Shown in pieces: positions 17,660-24,339 of a stretch of 64,000 nucleotides of DNA. A program made the position numbers and the translations under genes. Source of the DNA: Flavobacterium sp. LHD-80 (GTDB lineage Bacteria; Bacteroidota; Bacteroidia; Flavobacteriales; Flavobacteriaceae); the NCBI RefSeq assembly GCF_030929605.1, contig NZ_JAVFVS010000014.1, positions 54,027 to 118,026 on the forward strand. Direction: 5' to 3'. The notes under the pieces are model-generated. The model did no database searches, was not told where the DNA came from, and saw only the letters and a list, made by a program, of their open reading frames with translations. The stretch's first letter is position 1, and each line of letters begins with the position of its first letter.

Positions 17660-18616
17660 ATGAATTCTGAAAACCAAAAAAACGAAATAAACCGACGCAG
17701 ATTTTTACAAAATACTGCAAAACTTGCCGCTGCCGGAATTTATATGAGCATGTTTGGTATGCCTAAATTATTCGGCAATACCATATTGGATATGGATATA
17801 AATGCTTCAAGCATTCCAGATGTTAAGCTGAATAACGGTTTAAGAATTCCTATGCTTGGGTTTGGTACTTATGGACTAAGTGGTGAAGTATGCCAGCGAT
17901 CTGTAGCCGAAGCGATATCATCAGGATATCGTCTTATTGATACCGCAAAAGTGTATGGAAATGAAGAAGCCGTTGGCAGAGGAATAAAACAGAGTGGAGT
18001 AAATAGAAAGGAACTTTTTGTTACCTCAAAATTATGGGTTGATGATGCTGGTTATGAAAATGCTAAGAAAGGTTTTGAAGAGACACTAAGAAAATTAGAA
18101 CTGGATTATCTGGATTTGTACCTTATACACCGTCCGCGTGGTGATGTAAAAGGATCTTGGAAGGCAATGGAAGAACTTTACAAAGCTGGAAAAATCAGAG
18201 CTATAGGAATAAGCAACTTTGATACAGACCAATTGGCAGATCTCTTGTCTTATGCTGAGGTAAAACCGGTTGTGAATCAGATCGAAACACATGCTTATTA
18301 CCAACAGGGCAATGCATATAATTTGCTAAAGAAACATAATATCCAGATGGAAGCTTGGGCACCTTTTGCCGAAGGTCGCAACGGACTTTTTACAGATGAG
18401 GTAGTGACCAAAATTGCCAAAAAATATGGCAAGACCGTTGCTCAGGTAAATTTGAGATGGCATTATCAACGCGGAATTGTAGCTATTCCAAGATCTTCTC
18501 AAAAAGCTCATATTTTAGAAAATCTAAATATATTTGATTTCAAATTGAGTCATGAAGATATGATTGCAATTGAAAAGCTGGACTTAAATAAAACCCAGTT
18601 TCCAGAATGGACCTAA
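17660..18616 (+). CDS. Aldo/keto reductase with Tat-type signal
   Basis: 318 residues. The N-terminus has a twin-arginine motif (RRRFLQ at 12-17) and a hydrophobic stretch, so the folded, NADPH-loaded enzyme may be exported. The barrel carries the AKR tetrad Asp94, Tyr99, Lys124 and His157 (LIDTAKVYGNEEAVG, VTSKLW, LIHRP) and the phosphate-binding IPRSSQ near 270. It should reduce small aldehydes or ketones. Monocistronic, with a terminator just downstream. No regulator nearby. Confidence 0.85.
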   Translation: MNSENQKNEINRRRFLQNTAKLAAAGIYMSMFGMPKLFGNTILDMDINASSIPDVKLNNGLRIPMLGFGTYGLSGEVCQRSVAEAISSGYRLIDTAKVYGNEEAVGRGIKQSGVNRKELFVTSKLWVDDAGYENAKKGFEETLRKLELDYLDLYLIHRPRGDVKGSWKAMEELYKAGKIRAIGISNFDTDQLADLLSYAEVKPVVNQIETHAYYQQGNAYNLLKKHNIQMEAWAPFAEGRNGLFTDEVVTKIAKKYGKTVAQVNLRWHYQRGIVAIPRSSQKAHILENLNIFDFKLSHEDMIAIEKLDLNKTQFPEWT

Positions 18617-18644
18617 AACTATATTGTTCTGATCCTATTATAAT

Positions 18645-18675
18645 AAAGCCTCTTTAATTGGAGGCTTTTTTTTTG
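18645..18675 (+). terminator. Terminator after the aldo/keto reductase gene
   Basis: AAAGCCTC pairs with GAGGCTTT across a short AT loop, followed by a run of T. Confidence 0.8.
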
Positions 18676-18774
18676 TAGCTTAGTTTAATGTAAAAATAAA
18701 ATTATATTTTATACATGGTGATAGTTTGCTTTTTGCGACTGTTTATAATTACCCGATTTACAATTATTTATACA

Positions 18775-19278
18775 CTAATAAACATCGAAAGCTTCACTAT
18801 TTCTTGTGATAGCAATTCTGGCCGTTTTTACAAATTCAATTAATCCATATTTCTTTAATTCGGTAGCCAAATTATTGATGTCATCTTCTTGTCCCGATAC
18901 CTCAAATACAGTAAAATCTTTTTCAATTATTATAGATCGAGTATCATATTTTCTAAGTAACTGACTCCTATTTTCGTCATTTATGAAACTAGAAGTCCTT
19001 ACTTTAAATAATCCCATTTGTTTCCATACGATATCTTCATTTGTGTTGCAGTAACAGCTATAAACCTCGATGATTTTTTCGATTTGAAGTGCAATATTTC
19101 TTGCGATTTCAAATGTTTCGTTTATAACGAGCGTGCATCTGTACATTTTTTCAATTTCACAAGCAGAGATATTGATGCTTTCTAAATTGATTTTTCGTCG
19201 CGAAAGTATAACAGTTATTTTATTAAGCAATCCCATTTGATCTTCTGTGTAGGCAGTTAAAGTATATTCTTGTTTCAT
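18775..19278 (-). CDS. ilvN: Acetolactate synthase small (regulatory) subunit-like protein
   Basis: 167 residues. An N-terminal ACT domain (about 4-75; DQMGLLNKITVILSRRKINLESIN) is followed by the IlvN/IlvH C-terminal domain (VFEVSGQEDDINNLATELKKYGLIEFVKTARIAITR). This subunit binds the catalytic IlvB subunit and transmits valine feedback. It stands alone: no ilvB, ilvC or ilvD is adjacent. It is more divergent than a typical Flavobacterium IlvN (for instance, several Cys in CYCNTNED). Its 5' region holds two successive Ile-rich leader peptides with terminators. It may be a paralogue of the main ilvN. Confidence 0.75.
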   Translation of the reverse strand: MKQEYTLTAYTEDQMGLLNKITVILSRRKINLESINISACEIEKMYRCTLVINETFEIARNIALQIEKIIEVYSCYCNTNEDIVWKQMGLFKVRTSSFINDENRSQLLRKYDTRSIIIEKDFTVFEVSGQEDDINNLATELKKYGLIEFVKTARIAITRNSEAFDVY

Positions 19279-19328
19279 TTAAAAAGTGTTTATGTATGTG
19301 AATGATTAGTAATTAGTGTTTTTTAGAA

Positions 19329-19367
19329 ATAAAAAAAAACCTTTCTCATTAGGGACTGAGAAAGGTT
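19329..19367 (-). terminator. Attenuator terminator 2 (proximal) of ilvN
   Basis: An 11-bp stem (AACCTTTCTCA at 19338-19348, TGAGAAAGGTT at 19357-19367), followed on the - strand by a long T-run (19339 down to 19329). It lies between leader peptide 2 and the ilvN start, so read-through is required for ilvN expression. Confidence 0.85.
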
Positions 19368-19394
19368 TTTATTATGCAATAGAATCCCACCTCG

Positions 19395-19451
19395 TTATAA
19401 TAGACGAATAATGATAATTGTGCTAATAATAATTTGTACCGAATTCTTCAT
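19395..19451 (-). CDS. Leader peptide 2 (isoleucine-rich attenuator)
   Basis: An 18-residue frame with ATG at 19451 and TAA at 19395-19397, encoding MKNSVQIIISTIIIIRLL. Seven of 18 residues are Ile, plus Val and two Leu. It is followed about 28 bp later by a perfect terminator. This is the structure of a branched-chain amino acid attenuator: slow translation of Ile codons when charged tRNA is scarce would favour read-through into ilvN. It resembles leader 1 (shared MKN, IIIS and IIIIR), suggesting duplication. Confidence 0.75.
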   Translation of the reverse strand: MKNSVQIIISTIIIIRLL

Positions 19452-19463
19452 GTATTTTTTAAA

Positions 19464-19493
19464 TAAAAAAACCTCCCAAAGAGGGAGGTTTTA
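19464..19493 (-). terminator. Attenuator terminator 1 (distal) of ilvN
   Basis: CCTCCC (19472-19477) pairs with GGGAGG (19483-19488), extended by A-T pairs, and runs into T residues on the - strand. It lies between leader peptide 1 and leader peptide 2. Confidence 0.85.
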
Positions 19494-19533
19494 AATTGTA
19501 TCTATGTACTTATTTATATAACATCCCTGCTCA

Positions 19534-19587
19534 TTATCTAATGATAATAATGCTGATAATAATAGTGATGTTAATTAAGTTTTTCAT
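19534..19587 (-). CDS. Leader peptide 1 (isoleucine-rich attenuator)
   Basis: A 17-residue frame with ATG at 19587 and TAA at 19534-19536, encoding MKNLINITIIISIIIIR: nine Ile and one Leu. Directly after the stop codon, AGGGATGTT (complement of 19520-19528) can pair with AACCTCCCT of terminator 1 at eight of nine positions and so act as antiterminator. A ribosome reaching the stop would cover it. The -7 box at 19607-19614 places the start of transcription about 15 nt before this peptide. Confidence 0.75.
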   Translation of the reverse strand: MKNLINITIIISIIIIR

Positions 19588-19606
19588 TTTATATTTTGAT
19601 CTGCGA

Positions 19607-19614
19607 CAAATGTA
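19607..19614 (-). promoter_or_regulatory. Promoter of the leader-leader-ilvN transcript
   Basis: On the - strand this reads TACATTTG, a perfect -7 box, upstream of leader peptide 1. No clear -33 TTG was found. Confidence 0.55.
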
Positions 19615-19686
19615 TTGATTTTTATATTCTTTAAAAAAGTTTTTTCTCAATTCTATGATTTCAGATCTTTAGTTTTCCTTTCAAAA

Positions 19687-20625
19687 TTAGTTGATTTTTA
19701 CCAAATGTGCCTCAATAGCCGCTCTATCAGATTCATATTGTGCAGGAAGTTTTAAGTTTTTCCCTAATTCTTCTAAACTTTCATCAACCATAAATCCAGG
19801 ATTTTCGGTAGCAATTTCAAACAAAACGCCTCCTGGTTCTCTAAAATAAAGAGAGTGGAAATAATTTCTGTCAATTTGTGGTGTAATAGACAATCCGTAA
19901 GCTTCTATTTTTTCACGGAAATGCATTAAAATTTCGTCGTTTTGCACTCTAAAAGCCACATGATGAACTGTTCCGTTTGCACCTAAACCACGCTTTTCTT
20001 CTGGCAATTCTACCAAGTCAACAATTGCTGCATTTTGTACGGCATCGGTTGCATAACGGTAACGGTTAACATCTTGGTCAATTAATTTGTAACCAAATAT
20101 TTCAGTTAAAACGGCCGCAGTTGCTTTAATGCTATTTAGCGTTAAAGTGATGTTATGAAATCCTCTTGTAGCCACGTCTGCTTTTACTTCGTCTGTTTCC
20201 CAAGGTTTTCTGTTGTCGTCTGTTTTAGATTCAATTAATTCTAATTTTAATCCATCGGGATCTAAAAAAGTAAGGTATTTTTCGCCGAATTTCTCAGCTG
20301 GTTTATTGTAAATGACATTGTATTTTTCAAAACGTTTTTGCCAGAAATCAAGACTTCCTTTTGGAACAGAATAACCAATTTCGGTTGCCATTCCAGAACC
20401 TTTTCGGCCTTGCTGAATTCCTTCTCCCCAAGGGAAAAATGTTAAGATTGTTCCTGCACTTCCAACTTCATCGCCAAAGTAAAAATGGTAAGTTCCCGGA
20501 TCATCAAAATTTACCGTTTTTTTAATAAAACGTAATCCTAGTATATTAGAATAAAAATTAAAGTTGCGTTTAGCATCACCTGCAATTGCAGTAATATGGT
20601 GTAAGCCTAAAATTGTATTTTCCAT
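19687..20625 (-). CDS. Ring-cleaving dioxygenase (VOC/glyoxalase fold, MhqO-like)
   Basis: 312 residues with two VOC modules. The first starts GLHHITAIAGDAKRNFNFYSNILGLRF; the second has GFHNITLTLNS and ends with HHVAFRVQN and FEIATENPGF. Paired His and Glu metal ligands are present. This matches the MhqA/MhqO class, which opens hydroquinone-type rings and protects against quinones. Its promoter shares a palindrome with two neighbouring units (20694-20707). The substrate is inferred from family only. Confidence 0.8.
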   Translation of the reverse strand: MENTILGLHHITAIAGDAKRNFNFYSNILGLRFIKKTVNFDDPGTYHFYFGDEVGSAGTILTFFPWGEGIQQGRKGSGMATEIGYSVPKGSLDFWQKRFEKYNVIYNKPAEKFGEKYLTFLDPDGLKLELIESKTDDNRKPWETDEVKADVATRGFHNITLTLNSIKATAAVLTEIFGYKLIDQDVNRYRYATDAVQNAAIVDLVELPEEKRGLGANGTVHHVAFRVQNDEILMHFREKIEAYGLSITPQIDRNYFHSLYFREPGGVLFEIATENPGFMVDESLEELGKNLKLPAQYESDRAAIEAHLVKIN

Positions 20626-20662
20626 GGTATTTTTTTATTTAGTTATTATTGATTTTCTTATA

Positions 20663-20670
20663 CAAATTTA
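20663..20670 (-). promoter_or_regulatory. Dioxygenase promoter, -7 element
   Basis: Reads TAAATTTG on the - strand, a perfect -7 box, 38 bp before the start codon. No TTG is seen at the -33 position. Confidence 0.6.
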
Positions 20671-20693
20671 CTTCCGTTATGGTTCTGCATCGA

Positions 20694-20707
20694 TTAACCT
20701 AGATTAA
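20694..20707. promoter_or_regulatory. Operator copy 1 of the shared 14-bp palindrome
   Basis: TTAACCTAGATTAA, a near-palindrome. Its centre is 37.5 bp upstream of the last base of the -7 box, the same as in copies 2 and 3. Confidence 0.6.
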
Positions 20708-20819
20708 GAAATAATAAACCGTTTCGTTTTCATTCATCAGTTAATAGCCAAATAGTATTCCAATTATGATAATTTGTTATTAGTCAAGTATTTGTCTGCT
20801 GTTTTTGGTTTGCAGTTCT

Positions 20820-20831
20820 ACGATATATCGT
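20820..20831. promoter_or_regulatory. ACGATATATCGT palindrome, copy 1
   Basis: A perfect 12-bp palindrome, also found at 23931-23942. Such sequences resemble operators of PadR-type regulators, but no regulator gene is nearby. The rest of the 20626-21103 gap holds operator 1, a 21-codon frame at 20931-20996 (MEKPIDQIAILINRLQEREF), possibly a truncated gene, and a dispersed repeat. Confidence 0.4.
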
Positions 20832-20997
20832 AATTTTATGAATTGAAGCTTCTGTATTTAGAAAATCTATTGTAATTTAATTGTGGGGCTATTTCTTAAA
20901 TTTACGAAAACACCACACGAATTGTTATTTATGGAAAAGCCTATAGATCAAATTGCAATTTTAATTAATCGATTGCAGGAAAGAGAATTTTTTTGAC

Positions 20998-21069
20998 AAA
21001 GCTTTGCGAACTTTATATTTACAAACGCGATAAACACTATGGAAAAACTTTTGCGTGCTTTGCGGTTAA
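20998..21069 (-). repeat. Dispersed intergenic repeat, copy B
   Basis: On the - strand it contains TTAACCGCAAAGCACGCAAA (21069-21050) and then AAAGTTCGCAAAGCTTT (21014-20998). The same two blocks occur in the same order at 37676-37742. Confidence 0.6.
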
Positions 21070-21103
21070 ATTTTTTCTTGATAAAGAATATAGTGTTTAA
21101 AAA

Positions 21104-21454
21104 TCATAATTTTATAAATATTGATTTTCGCAGTTTTGGTTCCAAATTTTTTGTTTTGTGACCTTTTCCTGTGGTGTCTTCAACAAGTAATATAGATCCT
21201 GTTTTAAAAGTTCTTTTTTCTCCCAATGAAGTTTCGATTTCTACACCTCCTTCTAATAAAACAATATATTGTCGATCTGGAGCATTATGAAAATCATAAT
21301 CATAAGACGGACTAACTTCTCTGAAAACAATCGATTTTACAGGTTCATCATCAGATAAAAAACCGATATCGCCATTGTTTTTCAACGGAACTTCGAAGTC
21401 TTCAAAATGACTTTCGCCATTGGCATCGCTGTATACTCGTGTTATCGTAATCAT
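21104..21454 (-). CDS. Cupin-domain protein
   Basis: 116 residues forming a small single-domain cupin: SYDYDFHNAPDRQYIVLLEGGVEIETS (motif 1 region), TFKTGSILLVEDTTGKGH (motif 2 with the distal His). Metal ligands are partly conserved. Its ATG overlaps the stop of the upstream hydrolase by one base (TAATG), so it is the last gene of the GNAT-hydrolase-cupin operon. It may bind or isomerise a small organic molecule handled by the operon. Confidence 0.7.
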   Translation of the reverse strand: MITITRVYSDANGESHFEDFEVPLKNNGDIGFLSDDEPVKSIVFREVSPSYDYDFHNAPDRQYIVLLEGGVEIETSLGEKRTFKTGSILLVEDTTGKGHKTKNLEPKLRKSIFIKL

Positions 21455-22074
21455 TATTTTTTATTAAATACTAATGCATTAGCAGAATCTACTTCGTCTT
21501 GACTAATGGTATGTCCCATATTTGGATAGATTTTCTTTGTAACGTCTGCACCCATTTTTTCAAGAAGCGCTTCAGTTTCATTTACTCTTTCAACCGGAAC
21601 GTGAAAATCAGGATCGCTTGTTCCGATGAAAATTGGTGTGTTTTCAAAATTTCCGGCGTAATGATTTTCATAGACTTTATCGCCAATAAGACCGCCTGTA
21701 AAAGCAACAACACCTCCATATTTTGCAGCATTTCTGGCAGTAAATTCTAAAGCCAGACAAGCGCCTTGCGAAAACCCAAGAAAATAGATATTCTCTTTCT
21801 CGATTCCGTTTTGTTGAATTGCGACAACAACCTGATGAATGGCATCTAATGATTTCGAAAAAGAAGGTTCATTTTCCTCAATTGGAACTAAAAATGAATA
21901 AGGATACCACGTTCTGTTTTCTGCCTGAGGTGCGACCAATGCAAAATCATTAACTCTAAGATGTTTTGCAATTGAAAGAATATCATGGGCACCCGCACCA
22001 CGTCCGTGAATCATGATTAAGGCTTTTTTTGCTTCGTTTAATGGCACACCGTCTGTTAAAATTTCTAAACTCAT
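21454..22074 (-). CDS. Phospholipase/carboxylesterase-family alpha/beta hydrolase (MhqD-like)
   Basis: 206 residues, a full-length minimal alpha/beta hydrolase. Oxyanion-hole HGRGAGAHD starts at residue 23, the nucleophile is Ser102 in GFSQGA, the acid lies in GTSDPDFHVP and the His in YPNMGHTIS. In Bacilli MhqD sits with ring-cleaving dioxygenases in the quinone-stress regulon, and here too a dioxygenase gene is next door under the same palindrome. Middle gene of a three-gene operon (28 bp after the GNAT gene, one-base overlap with the cupin gene). Confidence 0.75.
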   Translation of the reverse strand: MSLEILTDGVPLNEAKKALIMIHGRGAGAHDILSIAKHLRVNDFALVAPQAENRTWYPYSFLVPIEENEPSFSKSLDAIHQVVVAIQQNGIEKENIYFLGFSQGACLALEFTARNAAKYGGVVAFTGGLIGDKVYENHYAGNFENTPIFIGTSDPDFHVPVERVNETEALLEKMGADVTKKIYPNMGHTISQDEVDSANALVFNKK

Positions 22075-22102
22075 ACGTTTTGTTTTTTTAATTCTTAATC
22101 AA

Positions 22103-22393
22103 TTACTTTTTCCAAATATCCTGATATTCATCCGGATGTCTTTTGAATTGTGCATGAACGTAAGGACAAAGTGGTAAAACCATCATTTTATTGGCACGAA
22201 CATACGATACCATTTCTTCAAGAAGTTTCTTCGCATAACCTTTTCCTTCACCTTCTGGCTCAACTCCTGTATGGTAAACGGTTAGTAAATCATCTTTTAT
22301 GCTTACTGTCATTTCACCTAATTTTTTATCTTCAACATAAAGATTGAAAGCACCGTGTTTTTTTTCGTCTAATTCTAATTTTATTGTTTCCAT
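22103..22393 (-). CDS. GNAT-fold N-acetyltransferase (YjdJ type)
   Basis: 96 residues, the length of the short YjdJ/NAT1-like group. It has TVYHTGVEPEGEGKGYAKKLLEEMVSYVR, the acetyl-CoA pyrophosphate-binding loop (GEGKGYA), followed by LPLCPYVHAQFKRHP, a strand and helix typical of this group. It should acetylate a small amine or metabolite. First gene of the operon, directly behind operator copy 2. Confidence 0.8.
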   Translation of the reverse strand: METIKLELDEKKHGAFNLYVEDKKLGEMTVSIKDDLLTVYHTGVEPEGEGKGYAKKLLEEMVSYVRANKMMVLPLCPYVHAQFKRHPDEYQDIWKK

Positions 22394-22421
22394 ATTTATT
22401 TTTTATCTTGGTTTAGAACCA

Positions 22422-22429
22422 CAAAGTTC
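22422..22429 (-). promoter_or_regulatory. GNAT operon promoter, -7 element (imperfect)
   Basis: Reads GAACTTTG on the - strand, one mismatch from TAnnTTTG. A GTTGAC lies just below the palindrome near -33. The weak box fits an activator-dependent promoter. Confidence 0.5.
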
Positions 22430-22452
22430 GTTAAACTAGTAGTTAAGTCAAC

Positions 22453-22466
22453 TTAATGTAGATTAA
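22453..22466. promoter_or_regulatory. Operator copy 2 of the shared 14-bp palindrome
   Basis: TTAATGTAGATTAA (arms TTAAT/ATTAA), identical to copy 3, centred 37.5 bp upstream of the last base of the -7 box. Confidence 0.65.
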
Positions 22467-22608
22467 TTATAATCTTGATTTATATCTAGTTTTTTCATTT
22501 TTGAATACAAAGTTTGTAGAAGTATTACCATATGTATTCAGCCATTGCAAGCTTCAGTAACGGTGTTGAAAGAGGGTTGTTGTAGAAAACGTATAATTTG
22601 AAAAGATT

Positions 22609-22644
22609 AAACTGTCTGTAAAAACGAGTCTTTGCAGACAGTTT
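22609..22644 (-). terminator. Hairpin after the haloperoxidase-like gene
   Basis: AAACTGTCTGTAAA (22609-22622) pairs with TTTGCAGACAGTTT (22631-22644), 14 bp with one wobble. It is just past the stop codon at 22653; the T-run is weak. Confidence 0.6.
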
Positions 22645-22652
22645 TGATTGAT

Positions 22653-23468
22653 TTATTTTATAAAAGCCAAAATATCATTGTTGATTGTTTCTGCCTCAGT
22701 AGTTGGCATTCCGTGTGGAAAGCCTGGATAAGAAATTAATTTTCCGTTTTTCAGCAATTCAGCGGATTTTGGTGCTTGATGATAAGGAACGATTTGGTCA
22801 TCTTCTCCGTGTAATACAAGAACCGGAATGTCTAAGCTTTTAAGATCTTCTCTAAAATCTGTCTCAGAGAATGCTTTGATTCCTTCGTAATGTGCTAAAA
22901 CAGAACCCATCATTCCCTGACGCCACCAATTTTGTTTAATTCCTTCCTGAACGGTTTGTCCTTCGCGGTTCCATCCATAAAAAGGAATTGGAAAATCATA
23001 AAAATATTGCGATCTCGTAAAGGCTGTTCCTTTTCTGATTTCGTCAAAAATAGACAAAGGCACTCCTTCAGGATTTGATTCGCTTTGAACCATAATTGGA
23101 GGTACAGCGCTAATGATTACTGCTTTTGAGATACGTCCTTTTCCGTATTTTGCAGCATAACGAATTACTTCACCGCCTCCTGTTGAGTGCCCCACATGAA
23201 TGGCATTTTTTAAATCTAATGCCTCAACCAATTGCGCAATATCAGATGCGTAAGTTTCCATGTTGTTGCCTTCAGAAGTTTGGCTGGATCTACCGTGTCC
23301 GCGACGATCATGTGCAATAACTCTGTAACCTTTCTGAAGAAAAAACATCATTTGTGCATCCCAATCATCACTAGATAATGGCCATCCGTGGTGAAAAACT
23401 ATCGGTTGACCTGTTCCCCAATCTTTGTAAAAAATTTCTGTTCCGTCTTGTGTTTTAAATGTACTCAT
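22653..23468 (-). CDS. Alpha/beta hydrolase, cofactor-free haloperoxidase/arylesterase type
   Basis: 271 residues. It starts MSTFKTQDGTEIFYKDWG, has HHGWPLSSDDWDAQM (oxyanion region), the nucleophile Ser95 in VGHSTGG, the acid in LHGEDDQIVP and the His in FPHGMPTTEAE. This is the signature of cofactor-free chloroperoxidases, in practice esterases with perhydrolase side activity. No signal peptide. Its promoter has operator copy 3, so it belongs to the same putative electrophile regulon as the dioxygenase and the GNAT operon. Confidence 0.85.
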   Translation of the reverse strand: MSTFKTQDGTEIFYKDWGTGQPIVFHHGWPLSSDDWDAQMMFFLQKGYRVIAHDRRGHGRSSQTSEGNNMETYASDIAQLVEALDLKNAIHVGHSTGGGEVIRYAAKYGKGRISKAVIISAVPPIMVQSESNPEGVPLSIFDEIRKGTAFTRSQYFYDFPIPFYGWNREGQTVQEGIKQNWWRQGMMGSVLAHYEGIKAFSETDFREDLKSLDIPVLVLHGEDDQIVPYHQAPKSAELLKNGKLISYPGFPHGMPTTEAETINNDILAFIK

Positions 23469-23568
23469 TTTTTATAGTTTTAGATTAATAAATTCTTAGA
23501 GGTAAATGTGAAAAATCGTATAGTGATTAAATCGTTTTTGACTTAAAAGCTGTAGCGAATTTCTTTTA

Positions 23569-23576
23569 CAAACTTA
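23569..23576 (-). promoter_or_regulatory. Haloperoxidase-like gene promoter, -7 element
   Basis: Reads TAAGTTTG on the - strand, a perfect -7 box, about 100 bp upstream of the start codon. Confidence 0.6.
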
Positions 23577-23599
23577 CAGTAGGTGCGAAAGTTTGTTGA

Positions 23600-23613
23600 T
23601 TAATGTAGATTAA
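23600..23613. promoter_or_regulatory. Operator copy 3 of the shared 14-bp palindrome
   Basis: TTAATGTAGATTAA, centred 37.5 bp upstream of the last base of the -7 box at 23569. Confidence 0.65.
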
Positions 23614-23659
23614 GAAAAATGTTAATTTTCTATTTTATCTATTTCTATTTTAAAGGTAG

Positions 23660-23818
23660 CTACTTTTTTTGAGTTGTAATATTTAATGAATCATCTTCTG
23701 TAGATAAAACAGTAAATAATTCATATTCAGACTGATTGCACTGTTTTTGTGTGTGCCAAGATTGGAGGACTGGTAAGAAAAACATTTTTTTAGGTGTATA
23801 CTTATCTGTTATATTCAT
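23660..23818 (-). CDS. Possible small protein (52 residues), unrecognised
   Basis: An ATG frame starting MNITDKYTPKKMFFLPVL and ending NITTQKK. Composition (Trp, His, Cys, acidic residues) is less random than most AT-rich frames here. No family was recognised and no -7 box was seen just upstream. Short hydrophobic frames precede it (between 23830 and 23900), so the area may be a decayed gene. The remaining 23819-24339 interval shows only AT-rich sequence and the palindrome at 23931. Confidence 0.2.
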   Translation of the reverse strand: MNITDKYTPKKMFFLPVLQSWHTQKQCNQSEYELFTVLSTEDDSLNITTQKK

Positions 23819-23930
23819 GTTTGCATCTTTTTAATTAATAATAGGATGCCAGAAATAAACCAATGAGTATGCCGAAAGCAGAAAGACCCAAAAATCAAAG
23901 AGTTATCGTTTTATTAAGCTATTTTTTTTA

Positions 23931-23942
23931 ACGATATATCGT
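23931..23942. promoter_or_regulatory. ACGATATATCGT palindrome, copy 2
   Basis: Same 12-bp palindrome as at 20820-20831; here also followed by an A/T pentamer and ATG. Confidence 0.4.
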
Positions 23943-24339
23943 AAAATTATGATTGTGATTTTTAAATAAGGTAAAAAAGCAACAGTATTATCTATTGAAG
24001 AAGAAAAAAGCAATTTTTAAAATCAAATAAAATGTAGTTTGTGGGAAAAAACGGTTTTATAGATTTTATTGTTTTAATGAAGTGATATGCCAATGCAAAG
24101 GCGTCTTTAAAAAAGTTAGTAAAGAAACCCAAGGGTTAGTACAAAAGCATATTTACAAAAATATAAAATAAACAGTCTTAACTTTTTGTGGCAAAAAAGG
24201 TATCCTTTCCATTTATATTTATTCTGATAAATGCAATTCTTTGATTTCTATTCTATTACTGGCTCCATTGATGTATTCAAGAAATCTCAGGAACCAGTTA
24301 GATTATTTTTATGTGTAAGAAATAAGTTTTAGTAGCTTA

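Noticed and set aside
19687..23468. Interpretation of the cluster as an aromatic degradation pathway
   Set aside because: No upstream hydroxylase, CoA ligase or transporter genes are present; the gene set fits stress detoxification better.
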